64,000 nt of DNA. Origin: Labedella gwakjiensis (GTDB lineage Bacteria; Actinomycetota; Actinomycetes; Actinomycetales; Microbacteriaceae). Shown here one piece after another: positions 18,678-28,437 of the stretch. Positions within the stretch are counted from its first letter, which is position 1. Every line of letters begins with the position of its first letter. The position numbers were made by a program, and so were the translations under genes. The stretch is taken from assembly GCF_003014675.1 (NCBI RefSeq), contig NZ_PYAU01000001.1, positions 1,798,001 to 1,862,000 on the forward strand, read 5' to 3'. Below the pieces are notes generated by a model. The model was not told the DNA's origin, ran no database searches, and saw only the letters and a list, made by a program, of their open reading frames with translations.

Positions 18678-21600
18678 ATGTCGACGTCGTTCCCGCAGCA
18701 GACGGACGCCCCGTCCCCCGACGCCCGCGGTGAGGACCTCGCCGCCCTCGCGACCGAGGCGGCCATCCTCGCCGAGCGGTGGGTGACGGAGAGCGCCGAC
18801 GCGCCCGTCGACCCCTCGGCCCAGCGGCTCGCGGGCGTGCTGAAGGACCCGAACGGACTCGCCTTCACCGTCGGTTTCGTCGACGGTGTCATGCGCCCGG
18901 AGTCGCTCTTCGTCGCCGGCTACAACCTCCAGAAGGTCGCGAAGCTCACCCCCGGCTTCCTCCCCTGGTACCTCAAGGCCGCGATCGCGTGCGGCGGCTT
19001 CTTCGCCCCGATCGTGCCGGGCGTCGTCATCCCCATCGCCCGTCGCGTGCTGCGCGCCATGGTGGGGCACCTCGTCGTCGACGCGACGCCAGCACGACTG
19101 GGTCCGGCCATCACGAAGCTGCGCCAGGACGGCACCCGCCTCAACCTCAACCTCCTCGGCGAGGCCGTGCTCGGCGAGCAGGAGGCGGCGAAGCGCTACG
19201 AAGGCACGCGCGACCTGCTCGCCCGTGAGGACGTCGACTACGTCTCGATCAAGGTGTCGGCGATCGCCGCGCAGCTGTCGATGTGGTCGTTCGACGAGGC
19301 CGTCGACCGTGTCGTCGAGCGCGTGCTGCCCCTCTACCGGATGGCGGCGGACGCCGAGAAGGCCGGCGGACGTAAGTTCATCAACCTCGACATGGAGGAG
19401 TACCGCGACCTCGACCTCACGATCGCGGTGTTCACGCGCGTGCTCGAGCACCCGGAGCTGCGCGACCTCGAGGCGGGCATCGTCATCCAGGCCTACCTGC
19501 CCGACGCGCTCTCCGCGATGCAGGAGCTCACGGCCTGGTCGAAGAACCGTCGCGCGCAGGGCGGGGCCCCCATCAAGGTGCGGCTCGTGAAGGGCGCGAA
19601 CCTCGCGATGGAGACGGTCGACGCCGTCGTGCACGGCTGGCAGCAGGCCACCGTGCCGAGCAAGCTCGAAGCCGACACGAACTACAAGCGCGTGCTCGAC
19701 TGGTCGCTCACGCCCGAGCACACCGACGCCGTGCGTGTGGGTGTGGCCGGCCACAACCTCTTCGACATCGCGTTCGCGTGGCTGCTCGGCGAGCGCCGCG
19801 GCGTCACCTCGGCCGTCGAGTTCGAGATGCTGCTCGGTATGGCGACGGGTCAGGCCGACGCCGTTCGCCGCACCGTCGGCGAGCTCCTCCTCTACACGCC
19901 CGTCGTGAGCCCGCGCGAGTTCGAGTTCGCGATCTCGTACCTGATCCGCCGGCTCGAGGAGAACGCGTCGGAGGACAACTTCATGTCCGCCGTGTTCGAG
20001 CTGCACCGGAACGCGTCGCTCCTGTCGCGCGAGAAGCGCCGTTTCCTCGCGTCCGTCGACCGCCTCGTCGAGACGCGCGGCCAGGTGCCCACGCCGAATC
20101 GGACGCAGGACCGCTCTGCGGAATGGGTGGCCGCACCGCCCATGCCTTCCCTCCCGGGCAGCGACGACGCTCCGGCGTCGTCGGGTTTCCGCGCCCTTCT
20201 CGCGCCCGGTGCAGCGCCGTCGGCCGCCGAGCTCGCCGCGGCGGCGCCGGAGACCGCGCTCGACGGCGGCAGCCCGGACGACGGGCTCACACGCCAGGTG
20301 GAGACCCTCGGTCGCGGTCGCCGCAGCGACAACCCGTTCGAGACGACCCGCGTGTTCACGGCGAGCTTCGAGAAGGTGGAGCGCACGGGACTCGGCGCCC
20401 CCGGCTTCCACAACACCCCGGACACCGACCCGTCGCTCCCCGCGAACCGGTCGTGGGGCCGGGCGATCCTCGACCGCGTGCCGGGCTCGACCGAGGGCCT
20501 CGACACGATCCTCGACGCTCGCGTCACCGATGCGGCCACGCTCGACGCCCTCATCGCCGCCGCCGTCGAGCGCGGCACCGAGTGGGGCCGCACCCCGGCA
20601 GCGGATCGCGCCGAGGTGATCGACCGCGCCGGGCTCTCGCTCGCCGCGCACCGCGACCGTCTCATCGAGGTGTCCGCCGCGGAGACCGGCAAGACGATCG
20701 CCGAGTCCGACCCGGAGATCAGCGAGGCGATCGACTTCGCCCACTACTACGCCGCGCAGGCGCGTCAGCTCGACCGCGTGCAGGGCGCCGTGTTCGTGCC
20801 GCCGAAGCTCATCGTCGTGACGCCGCCGTGGAACTTCCCCGTCGCGATCCCCGCCGGTGGTGTGCTCGCCGGCCTCGCCGCCGGAGCGGCCGTCATCATC
20901 AAGCCGGCCCCGCAGGCGCGTCGCGCCGCCGCCGTGATGTGCGAGGCGCTGTGGGAGGCGGGCATCCCGCGCGACCTCCTCGTGCTCGTCGACATCGAGG
21001 AGGGCGAGCTCGGCCAGCGCCTCATCGCCGCCGACGCCGTGGACCGCGTGATCCTCACGGGAGCGTGGGAGACCGCGAAGCTGTTCCGCTCCTGGAAGCC
21101 CGAGCTGCCGCTCCTCGCCGAGACGAGCGGCAAGAACGCCGTGATCGTCATGCCGAGCGCCGACCTCGACCTCGCGGCCTCCGACGTGATCAAGAGCGCC
21201 TTCGGCCACGCCGGCCAGAAGTGCTCGGCCGCGAGCCTCGTGATCCTCGTCGGCTCCGTGGCGCGCTCCGAGCGGTTCCGTCGGCAGCTCGTGGACGCCG
21301 CGATGTCGCTGCGCATCGGCTACCCCGAGGACCCGACGAGCCAGATGGGCCCGATCGTGGAGCCCGCGTCCGGCAAGCTCCTGCACGCCCTCACCGAGCT
21401 CGGTGTCGGCGAGGAGTGGCTCGTCGAGCCGAAGCAGCTCGACCACACGGGCACGCTCTGGTCTCCCGGCATCCGCGCCGGCGTCTCGCCCGGGTCGTAC
21501 TTCCACCTCACCGAGTTCTTCGGTCCCGTGCTCGGCATCATGCACGCCCGCACGCTCGAGGACGCGATCCGCATGGCGAACGCCGTGGACTACGGACTCA

Positions 21601-22475
21601 CATCGGGCCTCCACACGCTCGACCCCATGGACCTCGAGGAGTGGCTCGGCAGCATCCAGGCCGGCAACCTCTACGTGAACCGCGGAACGACGGGTGCCAT
21701 CGTGCAGCGGCAGCCGTTCGGCGGGTGGAAGCGGTCGTCCGTCGGAGCCGGCACGAAGGCGGGTGGGCCCAACTACCTGCTCGGCCTCGGCTCGTGGCGC
21801 TCCGCCGTCGGCTCCGCGAGCTCGACGCTGCACCTCCGCGGCCTCGACCCGCGCATCACCGGCATCATCGAGGCGGCCCAGCCGTCGCTCGCGTACGAGG
21901 ACTTCGACGTGCTGCGCCGCTCGGCCCTCTCCGACGCGGTCGCGTGGGGCACCGAGTACGGCGAGGTGAAGGACGTGTCCGGCCTGGGCCTCGAGCGCAA
22001 CATCCTGCGCTACCGCCCCGTCCCCGTCGCGGTTCGTGCGACGCCCGACGCGACCCTCGGCGAGCTCGTGCGCGTGCTCGTCGCCGCGGTCCGCTCGCGC
22101 TCGGCGTTCTCGGTGAGTGTCGCCCGCGGACTGCCCACGCCGCTCCTGCGCGCCCTCGACGGCCTCGACGTGTTCGTGACGGTCGAGACCGACGACGAGT
22201 GGATCGCACGGATGGCGTCCGGCTCCGGCGCGGGCGAGGACGGCCGCATCGTGCGGGTTCCGCGTGCCCGCATCATCGGCAGGCCGGAGTCGCGCAAGGC
22301 GCTGCACTCGGCCCTGGCCTGGGCGGTGGACGGCGACCCCGACCTCGCGATCTACGCGGGCGAGGTCACGCAGTCCGGGCGCATCGAGCTGCTCCCGTTC
22401 CTCCACGAGCAGGCCATCTCCATCACGGCCCACCGCTTCGGCAACCCCGACGCCTGGAGCGCCGAGGTCATCTGA
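18678..22475 (+). CDS. putA: bifunctional proline dehydrogenase / L-glutamate-gamma-semialdehyde dehydrogenase
   Basis: The 1265-residue protein fuses both steps of proline oxidation to glutamate. The proline dehydrogenase barrel covers about residues 80-450, with RLVKGANLAMETVD near 302 and the C-terminal part of the barrel (LIRRLEENASEDNF) near 420. A linker of about 100 residues leads to the aldehyde dehydrogenase: NAD-binding PPWNFPVAIP near 715, the catalytic glutamate E815 in LAETSGKN and the catalytic cysteine C849 in GHAGQKCSAAS. There is no N-terminal ribbon-helix-helix, so unlike the enterobacterial enzyme it should not regulate itself. The ATG at 18678 has GGAGGT 10 bases upstream. 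It also serves the ornithine route through RocD. Confidence 0.95.
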   Translation: MSTSFPQQTDAPSPDARGEDLAALATEAAILAERWVTESADAPVDPSAQRLAGVLKDPNGLAFTVGFVDGVMRPESLFVAGYNLQKVAKLTPGFLPWYLKAAIACGGFFAPIVPGVVIPIARRVLRAMVGHLVVDATPARLGPAITKLRQDGTRLNLNLLGEAVLGEQEAAKRYEGTRDLLAREDVDYVSIKVSAIAAQLSMWSFDEAVDRVVERVLPLYRMAADAEKAGGRKFINLDMEEYRDLDLTIAVFTRVLEHPELRDLEAGIVIQAYLPDALSAMQELTAWSKNRRAQGGAPIKVRLVKGANLAMETVDAVVHGWQQATVPSKLEADTNYKRVLDWSLTPEHTDAVRVGVAGHNLFDIAFAWLLGERRGVTSAVEFEMLLGMATGQADAVRRTVGELLLYTPVVSPREFEFAISYLIRRLEENASEDNFMSAVFELHRNASLLSREKRRFLASVDRLVETRGQVPTPNRTQDRSAEWVAAPPMPSLPGSDDAPASSGFRALLAPGAAPSAAELAAAAPETALDGGSPDDGLTRQVETLGRGRRSDNPFETTRVFTASFEKVERTGLGAPGFHNTPDTDPSLPANRSWGRAILDRVPGSTEGLDTILDARVTDAATLDALIAAAVERGTEWGRTPAADRAEVIDRAGLSLAAHRDRLIEVSAAETGKTIAESDPEISEAIDFAHYYAAQARQLDRVQGAVFVPPKLIVVTPPWNFPVAIPAGGVLAGLAAGAAVIIKPAPQARRAAAVMCEALWEAGIPRDLLVLVDIEEGELGQRLIAADAVDRVILTGAWETAKLFRSWKPELPLLAETSGKNAVIVMPSADLDLAASDVIKSAFGHAGQKCSAASLVILVGSVARSERFRRQLVDAAMSLRIGYPEDPTSQMGPIVEPASGKLLHALTELGVGEEWLVEPKQLDHTGTLWSPGIRAGVSPGSYFHLTEFFGPVLGIMHARTLEDAIRMANAVDYGLTSGLHTLDPMDLEEWLGSIQAGNLYVNRGTTGAIVQRQPFGGWKRSSVGAGTKAGGPNYLLGLGSWRSAVGSASSTLHLRGLDPRITGIIEAAQPSLAYEDFDVLRRSALSDAVAWGTEYGEVKDVSGLGLERNILRYRPVPVAVRATPDATLGELVRVLVAAVRSRSAFSVSVARGLPTPLLRALDGLDVFVTVETDDEWIARMASGSGAGEDGRIVRVPRARIIGRPESRKALHSALAWAVDGDPDLAIYAGEVTQSGRIELLPFLHEQAISITAHRFGNPDAWSAEVI

Positions 22476-22611
22476 CCCCCTCCCCCTTTCGAACGCTCTC
22501 CCTGGCGGGGGAGATGTGTCGTGGGGGAGGTGGGGTCTTGCCGCGGGCCGGTCGTCCGAGTGGAATGGGACCGCGCCTCGGCGCACACCACCCAGGTGAC
22601 GGAGGTCCGGG
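22476..22611. other. gap after putA with G/C-block inverted repeats
   Basis: CCCCCTCCCCC at about 22477-22487 can pair with GTGGGGGAGGTGGGG at about 22523-22538, enclosing the smaller pair CTCTCCC / GGGGGAG. It may act as a factor-independent stop for putA, although no T run follows. GGAGGT at about 22600 is the ribosome binding site of the next gene. Confidence 0.4.
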
Positions 22612-23331
22612 ATGAAACTGCTGCTGACGTCCGGGGGAGTGACGAATCCCGCGATCCGCGAGGCCCTGATCGACCTCCTCGGCCGGCCGATCGAGGAGTG
22701 CGACGCTCTCTTCATCCCGACGGCGCAGTGGGGTCAGCCGATGTGCTCCCCGCAATCGGTGTGGCGGTCGAGCGCCGACGGTGATCCCTCGGAGACGGGT
22801 CTCGTCGGGCTCGGCTGGAGGTCCGTCGGCATCCTCGAGCTCACCGCGCTGCCGACCATCGACGAGGCCCGCTGGCGCGACTGGGTGCGGAATGCCGACG
22901 TGCTCCTCGTCGACGGCGGGGAGGCGATCTACCTCGTCGAGTGGATCCGGCGCTCGGGCCTCGGGGACGTGCTGCCCTCGCTGACCGACACGGTGTGGGT
23001 GGGGGTGAGCGCCGGCAGCATGGCGTTGACGCCGCGCGTCGGCAGCGCCTTCCTCGATTGGAGGCCCGATGGGGACGACCGCGCGCTCGGACTCGTCGAC
23101 TTCTCGATCTTCCCCCACCTCGACTACCCGGGGTGGTCGGAGAACACGACCGAGAGCGCCCGACGGTGGGCGACGGGCATCGACGGGCCGGCGTACGCGA
23201 TCGACGACGACACCGCGATCGCCGTCGTCAACGGGACGGCGCGCGTCGTCTCCGAGGGCCACTGGGAACAGCTGGACCCGTCGCTCGATGAGGTCAATCC
23301 CAGCCCCGAGGCGTCCGAGACCAGCTTTTGA
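22612..23331 (+). CDS. peptidase S51-like (dipeptidase E / type 1 glutamine amidotransferase-like)
   Basis: The 239-residue protein resembles peptidase E, a cytoplasmic serine peptidase for Asp-X dipeptides. The nucleophile serine is probably in GVSAGSMAL (about residues 130-138), with the preceding VDGGEAIYLVEWIRRSGL matching the family GGNT region. The catalytic triad cannot be fully assigned by eye. The start ATG 22612 follows GGAGGTCCGGG. The stop codon lies inside the left arm of a dispersed palindrome, so the last codons belong to the repeat. Confidence 0.75.
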   Translation: MKLLLTSGGVTNPAIREALIDLLGRPIEECDALFIPTAQWGQPMCSPQSVWRSSADGDPSETGLVGLGWRSVGILELTALPTIDEARWRDWVRNADVLLVDGGEAIYLVEWIRRSGLGDVLPSLTDTVWVGVSAGSMALTPRVGSAFLDWRPDGDDRALGLVDFSIFPHLDYPGWSENTTESARRWATGIDGPAYAIDDDTAIAVVNGTARVVSEGHWEQLDPSLDEVNPSPEASETSF

Positions 23332-23380
23332 GCGTGTTTACGCTGTTGCAACGGTGGATACACGCTCAAAAGCTGCATGT
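23322..23380. repeat. dispersed palindrome, copy 1
   Basis: Perfect 16-base arms, CAGCTTTTGAGCGTGT at 23322-23337 and its complement at 23360-23375, enclose a 22-base loop containing GTTGCAAC. The non-palindromic tail CATGT follows. The same arms and tail occur at 40572-40631 with an unrelated loop. The left arm overlaps the stop codon of the S51 gene. There is no T run, so it is not a standard terminator. Confidence 0.85.
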
Positions 23381-23420
23381 GAGCAGGGTGACCGTCGGGC
23401 GCCCCGGGTAGCGTGGACGG

Positions 23421-24047
23421 ATGGCAGTCGTATGGCATGAAGCGGACCACGGCGGACGACACCTCGCGGTGCAGGCGCACGACGTGCTCGGTCCAGCAGC
23501 GCAGTCGCTCCTCTCGTACGTGGGCTCGCTCCCACCCGAGACCGCCCTCCCGGGTGCGACGGTGCAGTTCGGGTGGGTCGTGTTCGACGTGGTCGACGGA
23601 CCGGGCGGCTGGGTCACGCTCGACGCCCCCGACCTGCGCGGCGACGCCCTCACCGAGCGGACCTCCGACGTCTCCCTCCCGCTCCTCGGGCTCACGGAGC
23701 TCGTCGGCTTCGCGCAGCGCACCGGGCTGACCCCGGGCGAGGTGCGCTTCGACCACACGGTCCTCGCGCACCGCGACGCCCTCGGGTCGGAGGACGTCTA
23801 CCTCGAGCGGCTCGAACCCACGCGCCTCGGCGACTCCGGCTGGTACCTCGGCCCCAACGACGCACGCGAGCAGCCCACGGCCGACGACCTCGTCATCCGT
23901 CACGTGTGGCAGCTGCTGCTCGAACTGCCACGCGTCTTCGGCGCCCTCGCCCTCCCGACGGGGTCGCTCGTCGTGGTGAAGGGCGGGGAGATCCTCACCG
24001 TCGCCGACGCGTCGAACACCGAGCTCTGGCGGGCACCCGCGAGCTGA
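23421..24047 (+). CDS. hypothetical protein, 208 residues
   Basis: The family is not recognised. The protein is acidic, has no signal peptide or membrane segment, and is rich in beta-type stretches such as FGWVVFDVVDGPGGWVTLDAP (in part) and DHTVLAHRDALGSEDVYLERLEP; helical segments follow near 165-180. It is therefore likely a small soluble cytoplasmic protein. TAGCGT at 23409-23414 lies 6 bases before ATG 23421 (leaderless start). The DHA2 exporter begins 34 bases downstream with its own promoter-like element. Confidence 0.7.
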   Translation: MAVVWHEADHGGRHLAVQAHDVLGPAAQSLLSYVGSLPPETALPGATVQFGWVVFDVVDGPGGWVTLDAPDLRGDALTERTSDVSLPLLGLTELVGFAQRTGLTPGEVRFDHTVLAHRDALGSEDVYLERLEPTRLGDSGWYLGPNDAREQPTADDLVIRHVWQLLLELPRVFGALALPTGSLVVVKGGEILTVADASNTELWRAPAS

Positions 24048-24081
24048 ACCGTCGAGCCTTCCGCGGCGTCATACTGAGGGG

Positions 24082-25500
24082 ATGAGCGAAGCGCGAGCCG
24101 TCACGGTCGACCCGGCCGCCCAGCGGCACGTCCTCGTGATCGCGATCCTCGCGTCGTTCGTCGCGTTCCTCGACGGATCGATCGTGAACGTCGCCCTGCC
24201 CTCGATCGTCGACGAGCTCGGCGGCGGCATCGCACTGCAGCAGTGGGTCGTGGACGCCTACCTGCTCACCCTCGGCGCGCTCATCCTCCTCGCGGGGTCG
24301 CTCTCCGACGCGCTCGGGCGCACACGCATCCTCACGATCGGGCTCATCTGGTTCGGCATCACGAGCCTCGCGTGCGCGATCGCGCCGACGGGCGAGCTGC
24401 TCATCCTCGCCCGCGCACTGCAGGGCGCGGCCGGGGCCCTTCTCGTTCCGTCGTCCCTCGCGATCATCATCTCCACCTACTCCGGGCAGGCGCAGGGCCG
24501 CGCGATCGGCACGTGGACGGCGTGGACGGGAACGGCCACGATCATCGGCCCGCTGCTCGGCGGCATCCTCGTCGACGCGTCGTCGTGGCGATTCATCTTC
24601 GCGATCAACGTCGTGCCGATCCTCGTCACGATGTTCCTCCTCCGCCGCATCCCGGCGAGCGTGGTGCCGGCGGAGCGGTCGCGAATCGATGTCGTCGGCG
24701 CCGTTCTCGGAGCCGTGGGGCTCGGGGGCCCGGTCTTCGCACTCATCGAGCAGCCGCGACTCGGGTTCACCCACCCCGCCGTGTGGCTGAGCCTCGTCGT
24801 GGGTGTGATCAGCTTCGTCGCGTTCCTCTGGTGGGAGCGTCGCGTGCCGCACCCGATGCTGCCGCCGAGCGTGTTCCGCTACCGCAACTTCTCGACGGGT
24901 AATGTGGCCACCGCGCTGATCTACGGCGCGCTCTCGCTCGGCTTCTTCGTGCTCGCGATCTACCTGCAGCAGGTGGCCGGGTTCTCCGCGACCCTCGCGG
25001 GCTTCGCCACGCTGCCGCCGACGCTCGTGATGCTGCTGCTCGCGAGCCGCGTCGGGGCGCTCGCCGCGCGCATCGGTCCGCGCCTCTTCATGACGGTGGG
25101 TCCGCTCGTCGCCGGTGCCGGCTTCCTCCTCATGCTCACGGTGTCGGAGCCCGTCCAGTACGCCTGGCAGGTCCTGCCGGGCATCGTCGTCTTCGGTCTC
25201 GGAATGGCGATCACCGTCGCGCCGCTCACGAGCGCGATCCTCGGGGCGCCGCCGGCGGCGCAGGCGGGCATCGCGTCGGCCGTCAACAACGCCGTCTCGC
25301 GTGTGGCCGGACTCGTCGCGATCGCGTGCGTCGGCTTCATCGTGGGCGCCGAACTCGACGTGAACGGGCTGCACCGCGCCCTCGCTGTCACGGCGGCCCT
25401 GCTCATCCTGGGCGGCATCGTCTCGTGGTTCGGCATCCGCAACCCGGCCCCACCTGGAACCGTCCCGACCCACACGGCCCCGGTCTCCACCCGCCCCTGA
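24082..25500 (+). CDS. MFS transporter, DHA2 (drug:H+ antiporter, 14-helix) type
   Basis: The 472-residue membrane protein starts with the DHA2 signature SFVAFLDGSIVNVALPSIVDEL (in part; residues about 23-45), with the Asp in helix 1, and has motif A GSLSDALGRTRIL after helix 2 and motif C-like GTATIIGPLLGGILVD in helix 5. Such proteins export small toxic compounds with the proton gradient. No regulator is adjacent. CATACT at 24070-24075 is 6 bases upstream of ATG 24082; the intervening GAGGGG could also serve as a ribosome binding site. Confidence 0.9.
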   Translation: MSEARAVTVDPAAQRHVLVIAILASFVAFLDGSIVNVALPSIVDELGGGIALQQWVVDAYLLTLGALILLAGSLSDALGRTRILTIGLIWFGITSLACAIAPTGELLILARALQGAAGALLVPSSLAIIISTYSGQAQGRAIGTWTAWTGTATIIGPLLGGILVDASSWRFIFAINVVPILVTMFLLRRIPASVVPAERSRIDVVGAVLGAVGLGGPVFALIEQPRLGFTHPAVWLSLVVGVISFVAFLWWERRVPHPMLPPSVFRYRNFSTGNVATALIYGALSLGFFVLAIYLQQVAGFSATLAGFATLPPTLVMLLLASRVGALAARIGPRLFMTVGPLVAGAGFLLMLTVSEPVQYAWQVLPGIVVFGLGMAITVAPLTSAILGAPPAAQAGIASAVNNAVSRVAGLVAIACVGFIVGAELDVNGLHRALAVTAALLILGGIVSWFGIRNPAPPGTVPTHTAPVSTRP

Positions 25501-25534
25501 CGGATCCCGCTCGTCAGGAGACCCGGCGGCGGTG

Positions 25535-26413
25535 CTAGAAGGTGGTGCCGCCCGTGACCGAGACGACGGCGCCCGAGACGTACGACGACGCCGGGTCCGC
25601 GAGGAACACGTACGTGCTCGCGAGCTCCGCGGGCTGACCCGCGCGACCCAGGGGAGTGTCCTGCCCGAAGTCCGGCAGCTTCTCCGGCCACGACGTGCCG
25701 GGGATGAGCGGAGTCCACACCGGCCCGGGTGCCACGGCGTTCACGCGGATGCCCTTCTCACCGAGCTCCTGCGCGAGAGCCTTCACAAACGCGAGCTGGG
25801 CGGCCTTCGTCATGGCGTAGTCGATGAGCTGGGGGGACGGGCTCGCGGCCTGCACGGACGATGTCACGATGATCGACGACCCCGGCTTCAGGTGCGGCAC
25901 GGCCGATCGGGTCATCCACAGCTGGGCGTAGATGTTCGTCTCGAAGGTGCGCTGGAGCTTCGCCGTCGCGAGCTCGGTGATTCCGTCGGCGACGTCCTGG
26001 AACGCCGCGTTCAGAACGAGGATGTCGAGCGAACCGAGCTCGGCGACCACACGCTCGACGATGTCGGCGTTCGTCTGCTCGTCGCGGATGTCCGCAGCGA
26101 TGACGAGGGAACGGTGCCCGGCCTCCTCGATGAGGCGACCGGTGTCGTCGCCGTCGGCCTGCTCCTCCGGCAGGCACACGATCGCGACGTCGGCGCCCTC
26201 GCGAGCGTAGGCGATGGCCGCTGCCCGGCCGATCCCCGAGTCACCACCGGTGATGAGCGCCACGAGGCCCTCGAGCCGGCCGGAGCCGCGGTAGGTGTCC
26301 TCGCCGTGGTCGGGCCTCGGCGTCATCTCGCTCGTGAGGCCCGGCTGGGTCTGCTCCTGCTCCTTGAAGCCGTCCTCGTGGTGCGCGGTGCGGGGGTCGT
26401 TCTCGGCGGTCAT
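25535..26413 (-). CDS. SDR family oxidoreductase (YdaD/general-stress type)
   Basis: A 292-residue short-chain dehydrogenase. After a hydrophilic N-terminal extension of about 45 residues come the NAD(P)-binding TGGDSGIGRA (about 55-64), the NAA motif in LVLNAAF and the catalytic pair YAMTK (Tyr and Lys) near 205. The extension and TGGDSGIGRAAAIAYAREGADV are typical of the stress-induced YdaD/YhdF-like group; the substrate is unknown. The ATG at 26413 is preceded by AGGAGG with correct spacing, which excludes a longer start at 26593. Confidence 0.9.
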   Translation of the reverse strand: MTAENDPRTAHHEDGFKEQEQTQPGLTSEMTPRPDHGEDTYRGSGRLEGLVALITGGDSGIGRAAAIAYAREGADVAIVCLPEEQADGDDTGRLIEEAGHRSLVIAADIRDEQTNADIVERVVAELGSLDILVLNAAFQDVADGITELATAKLQRTFETNIYAQLWMTRSAVPHLKPGSSIIVTSSVQAASPSPQLIDYAMTKAAQLAFVKALAQELGEKGIRVNAVAPGPVWTPLIPGTSWPEKLPDFGQDTPLGRAGQPAELASTYVFLADPASSYVSGAVVSVTGGTTF

Positions 26414-26577
26414 GCGTCCTCCTCGATCGTGTGCGGTGTTCCTCCTCGACGCTACGGAGGAGCACGCGACAGCTCGCGGGCTTGACAGCGGATAGCTCGG
26501 ATGAGATCCCGCGCGCTGACGCGACATCCTCCGGACGGGGGATGAAGCGGGGCGGCTGACCTCGTTAGGCTCGCGGG

Positions 26578-28437
26578 ATGGCCCCCCGGACATCTGCTCG
26601 ATCGCGCCCGACGATCCTCCTCGGCATCGCGGCCACCGCGCTCCTCGCCGCCGCCGTCACGGCCACGGCGTCGCCCGCTCACGCCGACACCGACGACTTC
26701 ACGTTCGACTCGTTCCACGCCGACATGACCCTCGTGCGGTCGGCCGACCGGCACGCCGAGCTCCTCGTCACCGAGACGCTCGTGGCGCGCTTCCCCGAGG
26801 ACGAGGAACAGAACCGCGGCATCATCCGCGCGATCCCCGACGACTACGACGGCGTGCCGCTCCGCACCGAGATCGCGAGCGTCACCGATGAGGACGGCGA
26901 ACCGGTGCCGTACGAGGTCTCGGAGGACGGCGGCTTCCTCGAGGTCGCGACCGGCGACGACTCCTACGTGTTCGGTGAGCAGACCTACGTGATCTCGTAC
27001 ACGCAGCGCGACACGATCCGAGCCTTCGCGGACACGGAGGCCGACGAGTTCCAGCGCGACCTCAACGGCACCGGATGGGAGCAGCCGTTCGGCGAGGTGA
27101 CCTCGACCCTCACCATGGATGCCGAACTCGCGGAGGCCCTCACGGGCAACGCCGCGTGTTACCTCGGCGAGCAGGGCTCGACGGATCTCTGCGACATCGA
27201 ATCCGCCGAGGAGGACGGCTCCGTCGTGTTCCGCACGTCCGCCTCGGACCTCGACCCGGGTGAGAACGTCTCCATCGCGGTCGGCTTCGACGCGGGGACT
27301 TTCGTGCCAGGCGAGGTCGAACGCAACGGACTCGAGCAGTTCGCGTTCGACGCGACGCCGGCCGTGCAGGGCGGTTCCATCGCGGCGATCGCCCTGAGCG
27401 TCGTCGCGGCGATCGGAGCCCTCGTCGGCCGGCGCCGCAGCCGTGATGCGCCCGGTCGCGGCGTGATCGTGCCGCAGTACGAGCCCCCGCGCGACGTCAC
27501 GGTCATGCAGGCGGCGCACCTCGCCGGGCGCAAGAATCAGGCGGTGCCTGCAGCGCTCGTTGATCTCGCGGTCGCCGGCAACGTCCGGCTCCTCGCGACC
27601 GAGGGGGAGGAGACGTCCGACGGCGTCGTGCTCGAGTACGTGCGGCCGAGCGAGGACGCCGAGAGGCAGGACGTCCTCGTCGCCCTCTTCGGGGAGGGTG
27701 CAGAGGCGGGTGCCCGGAAGAAGATCGCGCCCGACGCGCAGGCGCTCGCTGCCCGCCTCTCCGCGCTCTCCGATGTGGCCAGGGACTCGCTCCGCGACGC
27801 CGGACTCACCGAGACCCCCGACCACCGCGCCGCGTCGCTCGCGATCTACGGCAGCATCGGCGTCTTCGTCCTCGCCTTCGTCTGCCTGATCCTCGGCGTG
27901 CTCGGGCGCACGGGCACCTGGTTCGGCGGGGTGGCGCTCCTCGCCAGTGTGCTCGCGGTCGTCCTGGCGATATCCCTCTGGCGATACCGTGACCGCATCA
28001 CCGACACCGGGGCGTCCGCACGCGACCACCTCGTGGGCCTGCGCGACTACCTGGCGCTCGCTGAGAAGGACCGGCTGCGCGTGCTTCAGAGCCCCGAGGG
28101 CGCTGAGCGCGTCGACACGGGCGACCCGCTTCAGGTCGTGCACCTGTACGAGGAGCTGCTGCCCTACGCCGTGATCTGGGGGGTGGAGAAGGAGTGGTCG
28201 GAGGTGCTCGAACTGCGCGTCCAGGAGGCCGGGACCCGACTCGACTGGTACGGCGGCGGTTCGTCGTTCTCGTCCGTGCACTTCCTCACGACGTTCGGTG
28301 CGCTCCGCTCCGGGTCCCTCGCGGGCACGTCGGCCGGGGCCTGGACGGGCTCGGGGAGCGGCAGCTACACGGGTGGGTCGATGGGCGGCGGCTTCTCCGG
28401 CATGGGGTCGGGCGGCGGTGGCGGCGGGGGCCGCTAG
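26578..28437 (+). CDS. DUF2207 domain-containing membrane protein
   Basis: The 619-residue protein has a signal peptide (cleavage after about residue 37, SPAHA), an extracytoplasmic DUF2207 domain (about 40-255), a membrane helix (GGSIAAIALSVVAAIGALVG, about 264-282), a cytoplasmic region, and a second pair of helices near 420-470. It ends in a Gly/Ser-rich tail (about 580-619, nearly all Gly at the end), a hallmark of this family. Function is unknown. TAGGCT at 26566-26571 gives a leaderless start at ATG 26578. Its stop codon shares the tetranucleotide CTAG at 28434-28437 with the stop of the convergent TetR gene. Confidence 0.85.
   Translation: MAPRTSARSRPTILLGIAATALLAAAVTATASPAHADTDDFTFDSFHADMTLVRSADRHAELLVTETLVARFPEDEEQNRGIIRAIPDDYDGVPLRTEIASVTDEDGEPVPYEVSEDGGFLEVATGDDSYVFGEQTYVISYTQRDTIRAFADTEADEFQRDLNGTGWEQPFGEVTSTLTMDAELAEALTGNAACYLGEQGSTDLCDIESAEEDGSVVFRTSASDLDPGENVSIAVGFDAGTFVPGEVERNGLEQFAFDATPAVQGGSIAAIALSVVAAIGALVGRRRSRDAPGRGVIVPQYEPPRDVTVMQAAHLAGRKNQAVPAALVDLAVAGNVRLLATEGEETSDGVVLEYVRPSEDAERQDVLVALFGEGAEAGARKKIAPDAQALAARLSALSDVARDSLRDAGLTETPDHRAASLAIYGSIGVFVLAFVCLILGVLGRTGTWFGGVALLASVLAVVLAISLWRYRDRITDTGASARDHLVGLRDYLALAEKDRLRVLQSPEGAERVDTGDPLQVVHLYEELLPYAVIWGVEKEWSEVLELRVQEAGTRLDWYGGGSSFSSVHFLTTFGALRSGSLAGTSAGAWTGSGSGSYTGGSMGGGFSGMGSGGGGGGGR

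Noticed and set aside
18633-22715. 1360-codon open frame antisense to putA
   Set aside because: It is a frame shadow of a GC-rich gene: the putative protein is Arg/His/Gly/Val-rich without domains, while the plus strand encodes a fully conserved PutA.
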